Source of the DNA: Segatella paludivivens DSM 17968 = JCM 13650
GTDB taxonomy: Bacteria > Bacteroidota > Bacteroidia > Bacteroidales > Bacteroidaceae
Assembly: GCF_000373185.1 (NCBI RefSeq)
Contig: NZ_KB890627.1
Span: 124,001-188,000 of the forward strand
Reading direction: 5' to 3'
Length of the DNA: 64,000 nt
Both the position numbers and the translations under genes were made by a program. The notes under the pieces were generated by a model, which saw nothing but the letters and a program-made list of their open reading frames with translations, was not told where the DNA came from and did no database searches. Shown here in pieces: positions 45,853 through 55,321 of this stretch (position 1 is the stretch's first letter; every line of letters starts with the position of its first letter).

Positions 45853-47163
45853 ATGAAAAAATATATATTACTTTACATAGCTGTTATGGTGGCTATGCAA
45901 ATTTATGCACAGACTGACACAATCGCAAACGAGCGATTTACGATTCATGCACAAACGACAGTAATAAATCAATATAAGCCTGGGTTTAACGCTAAATATT
46001 CTGGCATAAATAGTTTGAAAACTGCGACCGAAAGCCAAACCTCTATTACTGCTACACTTTTTGCGGGTGTTAGAATGTGGAAAGGTGCAAGCTTTTATAT
46101 TAATCCTGAGATCGCTGGTGGTTCTGGCATTAGCGGAGCATTAGGTATTGCGGCAGCTACAAATGGAGAAACTTTTCGTATTGGTGATCCTGCACCACAC
46201 ATTTATGTAGCTCGCGTATTCTTTAGACAGGTTTTGCCGTTGACTCAAGAAACCGTTTCTCAAACAAGTGATAGTAACCAATTAGCTGGAGATTTACCAA
46301 CTAAGTATTTGGCATTTACTATAGGTAAAATTGGTATTGCTGATTTTTTTGATGATAATAAGTTTAGTCATGATCCCCGTACTCAATTTATGAGTTGGGC
46401 TTTAATGGATAGTGGCGCATGGGACTATCCTGCTAACACAAGAGGTTATACACCGAGTCTTGTCTTAGAATTGGTAACACCCAAGCATGAATTGAGATAC
46501 GGAATGTCGTTAGTCCCCTTAACTGCAAATGGAAATAAAATGAACTGGAATATTTCAAAATCATGTTCATACACGCTTGAATATACACATCGTTATAACC
46601 TGAACGAGTTAGCTGGAGCAATACGATTACTTACATTCTTTACAACAACCAAGATGGGAAATTACAGACAAAGCATTAATCAACAACCTGTCAATCCTAA
46701 TATTGAGGATACCCGAAAATATGGTAATACAAAATTTGGCTTTGCTTTAAATGCAGAACAGAATATAACAAACGATTTAGGCAGTTTTCTCAGAGCAAGT
46801 TGGAATAATGGACGTAATGAAACATGGGCTTTTACCGAAATAGACCATTCTGTTAGTGGAGGCTTTTCTCTAACAGGAAAGAAATGGAAAAGAGAAAATG
46901 ACAATGTAGGATTAGCTTATGTCGTATCAGGTCTATCAAAAGATCATAGAGAATATCTAAAAGCAGGCGGTACAGGCTTTATGCTTGGCGATGGCAATCT
47001 TAATTATACCAATGAACATTTGGTAGAGCTTTATTACTCTGCAGAGTTGAGAAAAAATCTTTATTTAACTGGTGCTTATCAATTCTTAGTTAATCCCGGA
47101 TACAATAAAGATCGCACAGGTCCTGTCAACATTCTCTCTGTTCGTCTCCATGCTATATTGTAA
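45853..47163 (+). CDS. OprB-like carbohydrate-selective porin
   Basis: A 436-residue outer-membrane protein with a signal peptide (MKKYILLYIAVMVAMQIYAQ). Its pattern resembles OprB-type porins: FTIHAQTTVINQYKPGFNAKYSG, then ATLFAGVRMWKGASFYINPEIAGG, GKIGIADFFDDNKFSHDPRTQF, and a C-terminal barrel strand VNILSVRLHAIL. OprB proteins are known as sugar porins. Here the gene follows mgtA with a 57-bp gap and no terminator or promoter of its own that I can see. It is probably in the same operon and may let Mg2+ or another solute across the outer membrane when magnesium is scarce; this is inference from context. Confidence 0.83.
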   Translation: MKKYILLYIAVMVAMQIYAQTDTIANERFTIHAQTTVINQYKPGFNAKYSGINSLKTATESQTSITATLFAGVRMWKGASFYINPEIAGGSGISGALGIAAATNGETFRIGDPAPHIYVARVFFRQVLPLTQETVSQTSDSNQLAGDLPTKYLAFTIGKIGIADFFDDNKFSHDPRTQFMSWALMDSGAWDYPANTRGYTPSLVLELVTPKHELRYGMSLVPLTANGNKMNWNISKSCSYTLEYTHRYNLNELAGAIRLLTFFTTTKMGNYRQSINQQPVNPNIEDTRKYGNTKFGFALNAEQNITNDLGSFLRASWNNGRNETWAFTEIDHSVSGGFSLTGKKWKRENDNVGLAYVVSGLSKDHREYLKAGGTGFMLGDGNLNYTNEHLVELYYSAELRKNLYLTGAYQFLVNPGYNKDRTGPVNILSVRLHAIL

Positions 47164-47168
47164 TTTTT

Positions 47169-47211
47169 AATTATGAAGGTTGTATTTATCATAAATTCAA
47201 CCTTCATAATT
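47169..47211 (+). terminator. hairpin after the OprB-like gene
   Basis: A 14-bp perfect stem (47169-47182 with 47198-47211), 15-nt loop; the expected T-run is weak. Confidence 0.6.
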
Positions 47212-47285
47212 AACTGTTGTTATGTCTAGAGTTTGAGTCTAGATATATTGGTGATGATTTGAATTTTGTCTACTTAAGATGGCTT

Positions 47286-48162
47286 CCCTGCGTGTTTTCA
47301 AAGCTACGGTATATCTGACAAAGCCTTTATGGGGATAACGAAACGTAGCTTGCAAGATTCAGCTACATCTACTTGTGTCATTTTAGGGATGGAATGTATT
47401 CTATGAGTGAATTTGTCAAAGAACCGTTGGCTGTATCTGAGGAACTGAGGATGTGAAAGTAGATTCAGTAAACGAGAACAGAATTTTCAAGCTTGTTTAA
47501 ATGTTCTGCCGAATTCCGCTGAATTCTCGGCAAAGATACTGTAAGATTTTTATTCATACAATGAAATCAAGTTTGAGCTGTTAGCCAAAGTTTCAATTAC
47601 TGGTGCTACACATAATAATACACGCGCATACGCACACTTTCGACTTTTCAAAAATACTAGTGTCGAAATGTCTATCCGTTGAATGTCAACTTGTTAGACT
47701 TCTTTTCGAGAATAATCAAGTGACGAAAATGTGTCAAGCAAAAATCTAATTGCATAATTTTCTAATGCAATTTTGCAAGCAAACTAGGTTCCATTTCGTG
47801 TTACTTTACCGAGTGATAAGGCCCTTATCACTCCCCAAAACAACATAAATCACAATGCATTTCTTCGTAAAACGCATGATAAAATTTGAGGCTTCTTCGT
47901 CATATCACCGTCACCATATATTATTAAAAATGACAGATAACATATTGATATTCATCATGTTGACATTTCGACACTAGTATTTTTAAAAACTCCTAAGTGC
48001 GCGTGTGCATGCACGTACATTATATATATAGAAATAAATAACGTAGCTAAAACGTAGCTCACGAAGCTAAAATGACCTAGCTACGTATCTTCAATCCCTC
48101 TGTTTATAGGCTTTGAGAGTGATAATGTAGCTCCGTAGCTAAATAATACAAAAAACGCAGGG
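47286..48162. repeat. large non-coding foldback repeat, copy B
   Basis: The second copy of the element at 15250-16118, in the same orientation. The core 47583-48003 has the same length (421 bp) as its counterpart and 13 differences. The inner inverted repeat (47650-47672 with 47962-47984) is perfect over 23 bp here. The central palindrome is at 47811-47833. Outer ends are CCCTGCGT (47286-47293) and ACGCAGGG (48155-48162). TACTTAA flanks the element at 47271-47277 and 48167-48173 and could be a target duplication. No frame of 60 codons or more is present. Confidence 0.85.
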
Positions 48163-48290
48163 GATATACTTAATGTCACTCGCTCATCTCTTATAAACAA
48201 AGGCTTTATGACATTAGTGGCATTCAATAAACTTTTTCTTGTAGATGTATCTTTATGATTTATATAGTAGGATGGGAGAGAATATAAAAA

Positions 48291-48317
48291 TAGGAGAATA
48301 CATTTTGTATTCTCCTA
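48291..48317 (-). terminator. terminator of the susC-susD locus
   Basis: A 12-bp perfect stem (48291-48302 with 48306-48317), 3-nt loop, T-run on the minus strand, 29 bp beyond the last gene. Confidence 0.85.
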
Positions 48318-48345
48318 CTTGATTTATTGTTTAATAAGAATATCT

Positions 48346-49932
48346 TTATTTAATCCAACGAGGGTCACCTGTCTTTGAAGATTTCAAATCATCAGTCTTT
48401 ACTGTAAAATCATGATTTGCATAGTCTGCATAGCTAGGATTGTAACTAGTACCAGTATTGTCATAGACGGTTATACCTGTGTTTGTTTTATCATCAGTCG
48501 CTTGAACAAAGTTTGGTGAGTTATAGTAGTTGTTACCACTGAAACTCGGAATGATTGTTGTTGCAAATTTACAGAACAAACCAGTTGAATTACTTACGAT
48601 ATTATTTGTAAAGGCTATGGAAGTTCCAGTGAATCTTACATAGAAAATACCCTTATTTACAGAGCCCAGACCATCAAGTGTGTTGTGGTCAACGCTGATG
48701 TATGGAGCAACTCCAGGGAAACTGCTAGCCTTGTTATCGTATCTAAAGAAGTCACGACAAGAGATAGCGTAAACTGTGTTGTTTGTGAATGTCAAATTGT
48801 GGATTGCACCTGCTCTGCAATCAAGGAAATCACTTGCTGTGCTAATGTTGTGGATGATATTGTTGTTAATTTTTAAATTTGTAATATCAGATGCTACATT
48901 CACATAATAAACACCACCTGTATATCCTTTGACTTCACAACCTTCGATAGTTAAATCGCCAAATTTGCCTGCTGTCTTGTAGTCTGCAACATACTTGATT
49001 GTAACATTGTTGTTTCCGTCAAGAACAAGTTGTGTTAAGCTAAGTGCTGCACCATCGCTGAGTTGGAAACCTCCTTGTATTATAGCCTTGTCGTAAGAGC
49101 GTACAGACTTGATAGCGATGCTCTTGTTAAGAGGCATGTTTCCATCTATTGTGTTTATTGGATATGTACCTGGCATCAATGCTAAAACGTCACCATCTTT
49201 TGCATTGTCAATACAGGTTTTAAGATCACTACCTGCTTTAACAAGGGTTGCGCCACCTAAATCAATTGCAGTCTTTACACTTACGGTACCTCTTGTCTTT
49301 GTGTTATTATACAGTTTGATTGTGTAGCTTGTTTCTGGAGAAAGTCCACTGATAGTAGCCTTTCCTGAAGCAATCTCATCTGCTGTTACAGTGTGTGAGA
49401 TTACATTTGATGCGAAAGAACCATCAGCCGTAGCCACGATAGAAGTTGCAGTTTGTCCTGCCGGCCATTTCAAAGTTACAGTAGTTGCTGTAATGTCAGT
49501 CTCTTCATTTACGGCACTGAGAATATTTTCAGGATCAGTTTCAGCATAAGCCGTACTCCATTTAGAGTCTCTTGAAGAATCATCCTTTGTTATGGCTTTA
49601 ATTCTGAACGAGTATTTAGTCTCACCTTGAAGACTGCTTACTGTGTAAGGAATGGCGCTGGCTAGAACGCCAGTAATTGTTTTCACAGGAGTTCCCGCAA
49701 AAGTAAGACTGTCATCTTGGAACACCTCTATGGTATAGCTGTCTGCATTAGACTTGTTCCAAGTAAGTTTTACGTTTGTCTTGTTGACGACCTTTGCGGT
49801 CAATTCAACTGGAGCGTAGTTTCGGTCGAGAATCAAACTTGTTATCTCGTCCATTTGATCACTGCAAGAACTCACTGCAACGATGGTCGCAAGTCCAAGC
49901 AGGTATTTTGATATATTATTTATAATCTTCAT
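48346..49932 (-). CDS. surface lipoprotein with fibronectin-III-like and beta-helix (DUF4957/DUF5123-like) domains
   Basis: A 528-residue lipoprotein; the signal starts at the ATG at 49932 and the lipobox is VAVSSC. One or two fibronectin-III-like domains (about residues 35-130 and 130-215; KLTWNKSNADSYTIEV, TSYTIKLYNNT) are followed by a repeat-rich right-handed beta-helix (LSLTQLVLDGNNNVTIK, NLKINNNIIHNIS, LTFTNNTVYAIS). This matches DUF4957/DUF5123 proteins of pectin loci. It occupies the place of SusE/F, just after susD, and probably binds or holds polysaccharide at the cell surface. The beta-helix also resembles pectate lyases, but I see no catalytic residues. A longer frame starting at 49968 would overlap susD and lacks a signal. 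Confidence 0.8.
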   Translation of the reverse strand: MKIINNISKYLLGLATIVAVSSCSDQMDEITSLILDRNYAPVELTAKVVNKTNVKLTWNKSNADSYTIEVFQDDSLTFAGTPVKTITGVLASAIPYTVSSLQGETKYSFRIKAITKDDSSRDSKWSTAYAETDPENILSAVNEETDITATTVTLKWPAGQTATSIVATADGSFASNVISHTVTADEIASGKATISGLSPETSYTIKLYNNTKTRGTVSVKTAIDLGGATLVKAGSDLKTCIDNAKDGDVLALMPGTYPINTIDGNMPLNKSIAIKSVRSYDKAIIQGGFQLSDGAALSLTQLVLDGNNNVTIKYVADYKTAGKFGDLTIEGCEVKGYTGGVYYVNVASDITNLKINNNIIHNISTASDFLDCRAGAIHNLTFTNNTVYAISCRDFFRYDNKASSFPGVAPYISVDHNTLDGLGSVNKGIFYVRFTGTSIAFTNNIVSNSTGLFCKFATTIIPSFSGNNYYNSPNFVQATDDKTNTGITVYDNTGTSYNPSYADYANHDFTVKTDDLKSSKTGDPRWIK

Positions 49933-49952
49933 AATCTTAGGAATTTTATATA

Positions 49953-51761
49953 TTAAAATCCGAGCCATGTATTGTTTAGCTTACCATTACTGTTATCTAT
50001 GAAAGTTTGCCAGATAGGCCAGATAGCATGTGTACTTGGTTTGTTGATATATAGACCGTTTACAAGGTCGTCATCAATCTTTAAAATACCAGTTTTTGAG
50101 TCTGGTTCAAGCCATGAAGTCTTTTCGTATCCATTCAAGCTAACAAGGTTTGCACCTTCATCATCTGTATCACCATGATTAAGACCATAGATAAGAAGGG
50201 TTTCACCATCTGTGGCAGTCTTGGTATATACACTTCCTGGTAAGTCTGCGTAAGCACCAGTGCGAGTTCTTAATGCCTGCATCTTTGTCTTTGCTTCAGC
50301 AAGTTTGTCATCAATAAGGTTCCAACGTATAAGGTCAGCTTTTCTAAGTTGTTCACCAGCAAATTCAAGTCCGCGCTGTTCAACAATACCATTGAAGAAT
50401 GCGTCTTTGTTTGCAGTATATTTATTCTTAAGAGTAGCAACCTTCTCTGCTGGTAATACACGTGACAACACCGGTTCCATATATCCCCATGCATCGCTAG
50501 GACCACTAAGTTGGTTAATGGCTTCTGCTGCCATCAGATAAATATCAGCCATTCGCATATACTGGAAGTTTAAACCGTCATCATTTGTTGATGTTACGAT
50601 ACGATTCATCCATTCATAACGAAGTTTACCGAAACACCATTTGTTTACTTTGCGCAGTTGCTGCTTTGCTTGTGATTCGTTACTCCAGTCGTAAGGTACA
50701 CATGTGATATCACGACGAACATCCTCATTGTCATAATCATAATACAAATAAGGTAAAGGACCGTTTACACCGCCTTGTGCTTGCTTTGTATACTGGTCTT
50801 TGGCATTATGCTTAACACCCCAAGTATATAGTACACGTCCACGACCGTCAGAGAAAGGAATTTCCCAAAGGCTTTCATTTCCAGCATCGGTATTATCCTT
50901 GCAAAGGTTCGTGAAGTTTGTTTTGAAGTCACCTAACTTATTCTTTCCACTGTTGATGACATCTTCGCATTCATCACGTGCAATCTTATACATATTGTCT
51001 ACTGAAAGGGCAGGATCGTTACTTCTTCTTACAGTTCCGTCTGCACGGTAACTATATCCCGCTGCATAAAGTGCGATGCGTGCACGGAGTCCCTTTACGA
51101 AAGACTTGCTGACACGCTCAACGTTCTTAGTCTTATCATTGTCGTTAGGCCATGGCATCATATCTTCAGCTTCCTTGAGATCAGAAAGCAGTCTTATGTA
51201 GATCGAATCACGATCAGTGCGTTCCTGATACATAGTACTTGTAGAAATAGGCTGAAAGCGTGCAGGAACATCTCCCCATCCCTTTATCAAGTCAAGATAA
51301 AGTACGGCACGAAGAGTCATACCCTCACCGAGCAATTGTGCCATTTCTGGACGACTTGCAGGGGTTCCATATTGCTTTATAGCGTCTATTACCATGTTGG
51401 CACGTTCAATACCTTCATAAAACTTTGCATACGCATTGTTTGATGTATTCATAAGAGTATTGTTTGGTGTAGCGTTGTAAGCACATAGGTCATTCTTTCC
51501 ACCGTCTGGTGTTTGTGCCAAAGTTGGGACATTCATCATCTCTACATCGGTGTTCATTCCGTAATATGGAATGAAACGACCACGATAGGAGTTAGTCTCT
51601 CCAAATGACTGGTGAATACCCATTATGGCAGATTCTGCCATTTTCTCTGTATATCCAACAACACTTGGGTCAAGCGAAGATTGGTTTGGTGCATCCATGT
51701 CGCAAGAACTTAGTCCGGCTAATGATAATGCAAGTATTGATAGCTTTATATATTTTTTCAT
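49953..51761 (-). CDS. SusD/RagB-family nutrient-binding lipoprotein
   Basis: A 602-residue surface lipoprotein (MKKYIKLSILALSLAGLSSC, cysteine at residue 20) of the SusD type. It forms the lid over the SusC barrel and binds the oligosaccharide. The tetratricopeptide-like helices are seen around YAKFYEGIERANMVIDAI and LLGEGMTLRAVLYLDLIKGWGDVP. The C-terminal RagB/SusD pattern appears in YMRMADIYLMAAEAINQL and FNGIVEQRGLEFAGEQLRKADLIRW. The gene lies 19 bp after susC. The nearby GH28-GH105 gene suggests a pectic ligand. Confidence 0.95.
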   Translation of the reverse strand: MKKYIKLSILALSLAGLSSCDMDAPNQSSLDPSVVGYTEKMAESAIMGIHQSFGETNSYRGRFIPYYGMNTDVEMMNVPTLAQTPDGGKNDLCAYNATPNNTLMNTSNNAYAKFYEGIERANMVIDAIKQYGTPASRPEMAQLLGEGMTLRAVLYLDLIKGWGDVPARFQPISTSTMYQERTDRDSIYIRLLSDLKEAEDMMPWPNDNDKTKNVERVSKSFVKGLRARIALYAAGYSYRADGTVRRSNDPALSVDNMYKIARDECEDVINSGKNKLGDFKTNFTNLCKDNTDAGNESLWEIPFSDGRGRVLYTWGVKHNAKDQYTKQAQGGVNGPLPYLYYDYDNEDVRRDITCVPYDWSNESQAKQQLRKVNKWCFGKLRYEWMNRIVTSTNDDGLNFQYMRMADIYLMAAEAINQLSGPSDAWGYMEPVLSRVLPAEKVATLKNKYTANKDAFFNGIVEQRGLEFAGEQLRKADLIRWNLIDDKLAEAKTKMQALRTRTGAYADLPGSVYTKTATDGETLLIYGLNHGDTDDEGANLVSLNGYEKTSWLEPDSKTGILKIDDDLVNGLYINKPSTHAIWPIWQTFIDNSNGKLNNTWLGF

Positions 51762-51780
51762 TTTTAAATCCTCCTACGTA

Positions 51781-54700
51781 TTAGAAATTCAAGTTCAAAC
51801 CAATAACAAACTGACGACTCTTTGGATATCCAGAGTAGTCAACTCCTGGTGTAAGGTTTGTTCTGCGCATTGTTGACACTTCAGGATCATAGCCTGAATA
51901 ACTTGTGATGCAGAACACATTGTAAGCAGTAACATAGAAACGAAGGCTGTTTATGCCCATTCTGTTTGTAACGAGCTGTGGCAGTGTATAGCCAAGTGTC
52001 AATGTGTTAAGACGAAGGAAAGATCCGTCTTCTACTGACCAATCAGAGAATACCATTCTGTCAGTGTATGGAGAGAACTCTGTTGTAGTAGCATTAAGTT
52101 CTTTCAATCTTGCAGGATCGTTCGAAATCAAACCTGTTGCTGGATCAAGGTTTGTCCAACGGTTACCAGCAGCCATTGTGCTTAACATGTTACGGTATTG
52201 GTACTTACCTGTTGTAGAGAATTCTATCTTGTTGGCATTGTATATGTCGTTGCCAACACTGAAATTAAAGTTTGCACTCAAGTCAAATCCATAAGCATGG
52301 GCGTTGATGCCGAAACCACCTGTGAAATCAGGGTTAGCATTACCGATGATAGTTTTATCGCTTGTGTCAATTTTACCGTCACCTGCATCTGCTTTACCAT
52401 CACCGTTGGTATCTACTGTTAGTTGGTCTACCAACTTCATTGAACCTGGACGAATCTGACCTACAACATTAGTGGCATCAGCTACACCACTCTTGAGTAT
52501 CCATTTCTTTTTTGTAGCGTCATAACCTGTGAAGTCATCAACTTCATAGCGACCAGCTGACTTATAACCATACATCTGACCTACAGAACCACCAACAGCA
52601 ATCCAATAGTCGTTTCCTATTTCAGATGAAGCCCAGTAGCTTTCTGCACCAAAGTCGTTCATCATACCAAGACTCTTGATTTTAGACTTATTGAAACCAA
52701 TGTTTCCATTTAAATCAATTCCCCAGTTCTTCGCATTTATAGCGTGCCAAGTGAAAGAAGCTTCAAGGCCTTTGTTCTCTGTCTTACCCATGTTTCTGTA
52801 TTGGTAGTCATAGCCAGTTCCTGATACAGGGAAGGCGATAAGTAAGTCTTTTGTCGTGTTAATGTATGCCTCAACAGAACCAGTTAGTTTACCACCCCAA
52901 AGGGTAAAGTCAAGACCAAGGTTACGTGTAATTGTTGTTTCCCATTTCAAGTCAGGATTTGACATGTATGTAGAAGGTGCCCAATAGTTGCTGATACCGT
53001 TAATCCAAGATGTAGTATTGTTTTCATACACCTGTGTCAACTGTCCTGAAGGAATATTATTGTTACCAGCAGTACCGTAACTGAAACGAAGTTTCAAGTC
53101 ATCAAGCCACTTTGATGTACCCTTCATGAAAGGTTCTGAAGATATACGCCAAGCAGCAGCTGCAGATGGGAAATATCCCCAACGGTTTTCTTTAGAAAAC
53201 TTAGAAGAAGCATCTGCACGGAATGTCGCGCTTAAAAGATACTTATCCTTGAAATTATAGTTAGCACGTCCAAAGAAAGACAACAACTTGTCGTCAGGAT
53301 AGTAATAGTCCTTAATCATATAAGGAGTACCCTGTGTTGAGAGTCTCCATGCGTCTTCAGCCATGTAGTTTACAGGGAAGCCGTGAATAATGTTTGTGTT
53401 TACTCTTTCTTTTGTTACGATATACTCATGACCCAACATTACGTTAAGACTGTGGTCTTTGCTGTTCAATAGTTTTTTAAAGTCATAACTTATAGTGTTT
53501 GTATTGCGGAAACTATGACGATCTGTCTGCTGAAGCTGTGTAGCAGGCATATTCTGATTTTCGCTTGCAGGTACGTTCTTTACATAATATGTAGTAGTAC
53601 CCCAGAATCTCTTGTCATAGTTTGATGTGAGGTCGTAGCCGAATTCTGTCTTTGCAGTAAAGTTATCGAATATTTCCCAACCGAAATCGCCGGCTAAGTT
53701 AAGATTCTTTCTGTTTTGAAGACGGTCGTTGTCATAAACAGACTGTACTGGATTATATAGGTTACCAAGGTCGTCGTCGCCAGAACCGGAATCTGAAGTT
53801 AGGTTATTTATAGGGAATGGTGTATAGATTACAGAATATTTCAAACGTTTATCTGAATCGTATGTACTTGTAGCGTCGTTGGCACCACCACCACGAACAT
53901 TAGTCATAGAATATCTAGCTTGTAAATCAAAAGTAGTATTCTTTGTTGGTTTTGAATTTAACTTCAAAGAGAAGTTGTCGCGCTTGTAGTTACTTCCAAG
54001 CATGATTGCCTTATCGTTCATGTGGGCATAGCTGAAAGCATACTTTAATGCTTCTGTACCACCGTTGATATTGATGTTGTGGTTGAATGTGTGACCAGTA
54101 CGACCGAATGTTATATCCTGCCAATCGTTGGTTGCGACATCATCATATAAATCAAGATCTTGATATGAACCAAAGAAATTTTCATAGTTAGATATTGATT
54201 CTCCACTCTTCAACTGTGCAAGTTCATATTGCCATGTAGCATAATCTCTAGCGTTAAGAACATCTAGCTTTTTAGCGATTTTTTTAAAACTGTAATAAGC
54301 GTTATAGCTAACTTTAACTTTACCGCTTGTACCGCTCTTTGTTGTTACGAGGATAACACCGTTGGCACCACGAGAACCATAGATGGCTGTTGAAGATGCA
54401 TCTTTTAATACAGTGATGTCTTCAATGTCATTTGCTGGAATATCGCTGATGCTTTCAACAGGGAAACCGTCTACGATGAATAATGGTTCGTTGCTCTGTG
54501 TGATAGAACCACCACCACGCACGCGAATCCTCATTTCAGCATCAGGCGAACCTTCTGTTGTCATGATTTGCACACCTGCCATCTTTCCAGTTAATGCTTC
54601 TGTAGCGTTGGCTACAGGAACAGCTTGCAGAGCCTCACTGTTTACTGTGGCAACAGATCCGGTCAAGTCTTTCTTCTTGACAGAACCGTAACCGATTACG

Positions 54701-55026
54701 ACAACATCGTTAAGGCTTGTTGCCTCATCGTCAAGAGTTACTTTGATAGAGTTTTTTCCTGCAACATTTACGACTTGTGGTTTCATACCAACATATGAAA
54801 CTTTAACTTTCTTAGTGTTACCTTTTAGGTTTAGTGTAAAGTTACCGTCAACGTCAGTTACACCGCCATTACCTTGTACACCCTGTTCCATAACAGTTGC
54901 ACCGATAACTGGTTCACCGGAGTTGTCCTTTACTGTACCTTTGATAGTTTGTGCTGACAAACTTCCGACGAATAACGACAGAAGGCAGACTAGCACAATT
55001 CGAAAATTTTTCAAGTTACCAGACAT
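51781..55026 (-). CDS. SusC/RagA-family TonB-linked outer-membrane receptor
   Basis: A complete 1081-residue SusC-type importer. A signal peptide (about 1-25, ending SLSAQ) is followed by a carboxypeptidase-regulatory-like domain (about 28-100, GTVKDNSGEPVIGATV). Next come the TonB-box region (LNDVVVIGYGSVKKKDLTG) and the plug with the signature TVLKDASSTAIYGSRGANGV (near residue 205-225). A 22-strand-type barrel ends in the typical RQFVIGLNLNF. It pairs with the SusD gene downstream. A perfect promoter lies at 55067-55097. Confidence 0.96.
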   Translation of the reverse strand: MSGNLKNFRIVLVCLLSLFVGSLSAQTIKGTVKDNSGEPVIGATVMEQGVQGNGGVTDVDGNFTLNLKGNTKKVKVSYVGMKPQVVNVAGKNSIKVTLDDEATSLNDVVVIGYGSVKKKDLTGSVATVNSEALQAVPVANATEALTGKMAGVQIMTTEGSPDAEMRIRVRGGGSITQSNEPLFIVDGFPVESISDIPANDIEDITVLKDASSTAIYGSRGANGVILVTTKSGTSGKVKVSYNAYYSFKKIAKKLDVLNARDYATWQYELAQLKSGESISNYENFFGSYQDLDLYDDVATNDWQDITFGRTGHTFNHNININGGTEALKYAFSYAHMNDKAIMLGSNYKRDNFSLKLNSKPTKNTTFDLQARYSMTNVRGGGANDATSTYDSDKRLKYSVIYTPFPINNLTSDSGSGDDDLGNLYNPVQSVYDNDRLQNRKNLNLAGDFGWEIFDNFTAKTEFGYDLTSNYDKRFWGTTTYYVKNVPASENQNMPATQLQQTDRHSFRNTNTISYDFKKLLNSKDHSLNVMLGHEYIVTKERVNTNIIHGFPVNYMAEDAWRLSTQGTPYMIKDYYYPDDKLLSFFGRANYNFKDKYLLSATFRADASSKFSKENRWGYFPSAAAAWRISSEPFMKGTSKWLDDLKLRFSYGTAGNNNIPSGQLTQVYENNTTSWINGISNYWAPSTYMSNPDLKWETTITRNLGLDFTLWGGKLTGSVEAYINTTKDLLIAFPVSGTGYDYQYRNMGKTENKGLEASFTWHAINAKNWGIDLNGNIGFNKSKIKSLGMMNDFGAESYWASSEIGNDYWIAVGGSVGQMYGYKSAGRYEVDDFTGYDATKKKWILKSGVADATNVVGQIRPGSMKLVDQLTVDTNGDGKADAGDGKIDTSDKTIIGNANPDFTGGFGINAHAYGFDLSANFNFSVGNDIYNANKIEFSTTGKYQYRNMLSTMAAGNRWTNLDPATGLISNDPARLKELNATTTEFSPYTDRMVFSDWSVEDGSFLRLNTLTLGYTLPQLVTNRMGINSLRFYVTAYNVFCITSYSGYDPEVSTMRRTNLTPGVDYSGYPKSRQFVIGLNLNF

Positions 55027-55066
55027 ACGTTTTTTATTTTATTAGATTAGTAAAAATTTACATTCA

Positions 55067-55097
55067 CAAAAGTAATAAAAATATATTAACTATCAAA
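55067..55097 (-). promoter_or_regulatory. susC promoter
   Basis: Minus strand: TTTG (55094-55097), 19-bp spacer, TACTTTTG (55067-55074). Confidence 0.8.
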
Positions 55098-55192
55098 CTA
55101 ATAAATTGACAATAATATATGAAAAATTGTCAAGTTATTGATTATCAGTGATATAGTGATAACTGTTGTTGCTGATTAATTATATTTGCAAC

Positions 55193-55224
55193 AAAAAAAG
55201 AACTAACCTTTATGGCTAGTTCTT
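55193..55224 (-). terminator. terminator of the GH28-GH105 gene
   Basis: Minus strand: AAGAACTA paired with TAGTTCTT (inner CC/GG pair past one mismatch), followed by T7. It separates the GH28-GH105 unit from susC. Confidence 0.85.
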
Positions 55225-55321
55225 ATATGTGTAAAATGTTTGTATTGGTAAAAACTCACTATTTTAACATTTCCTATTTTGTTATGTTTACTTTGGTGGC
55301 GTCACAATTTTCAATTCTGTG

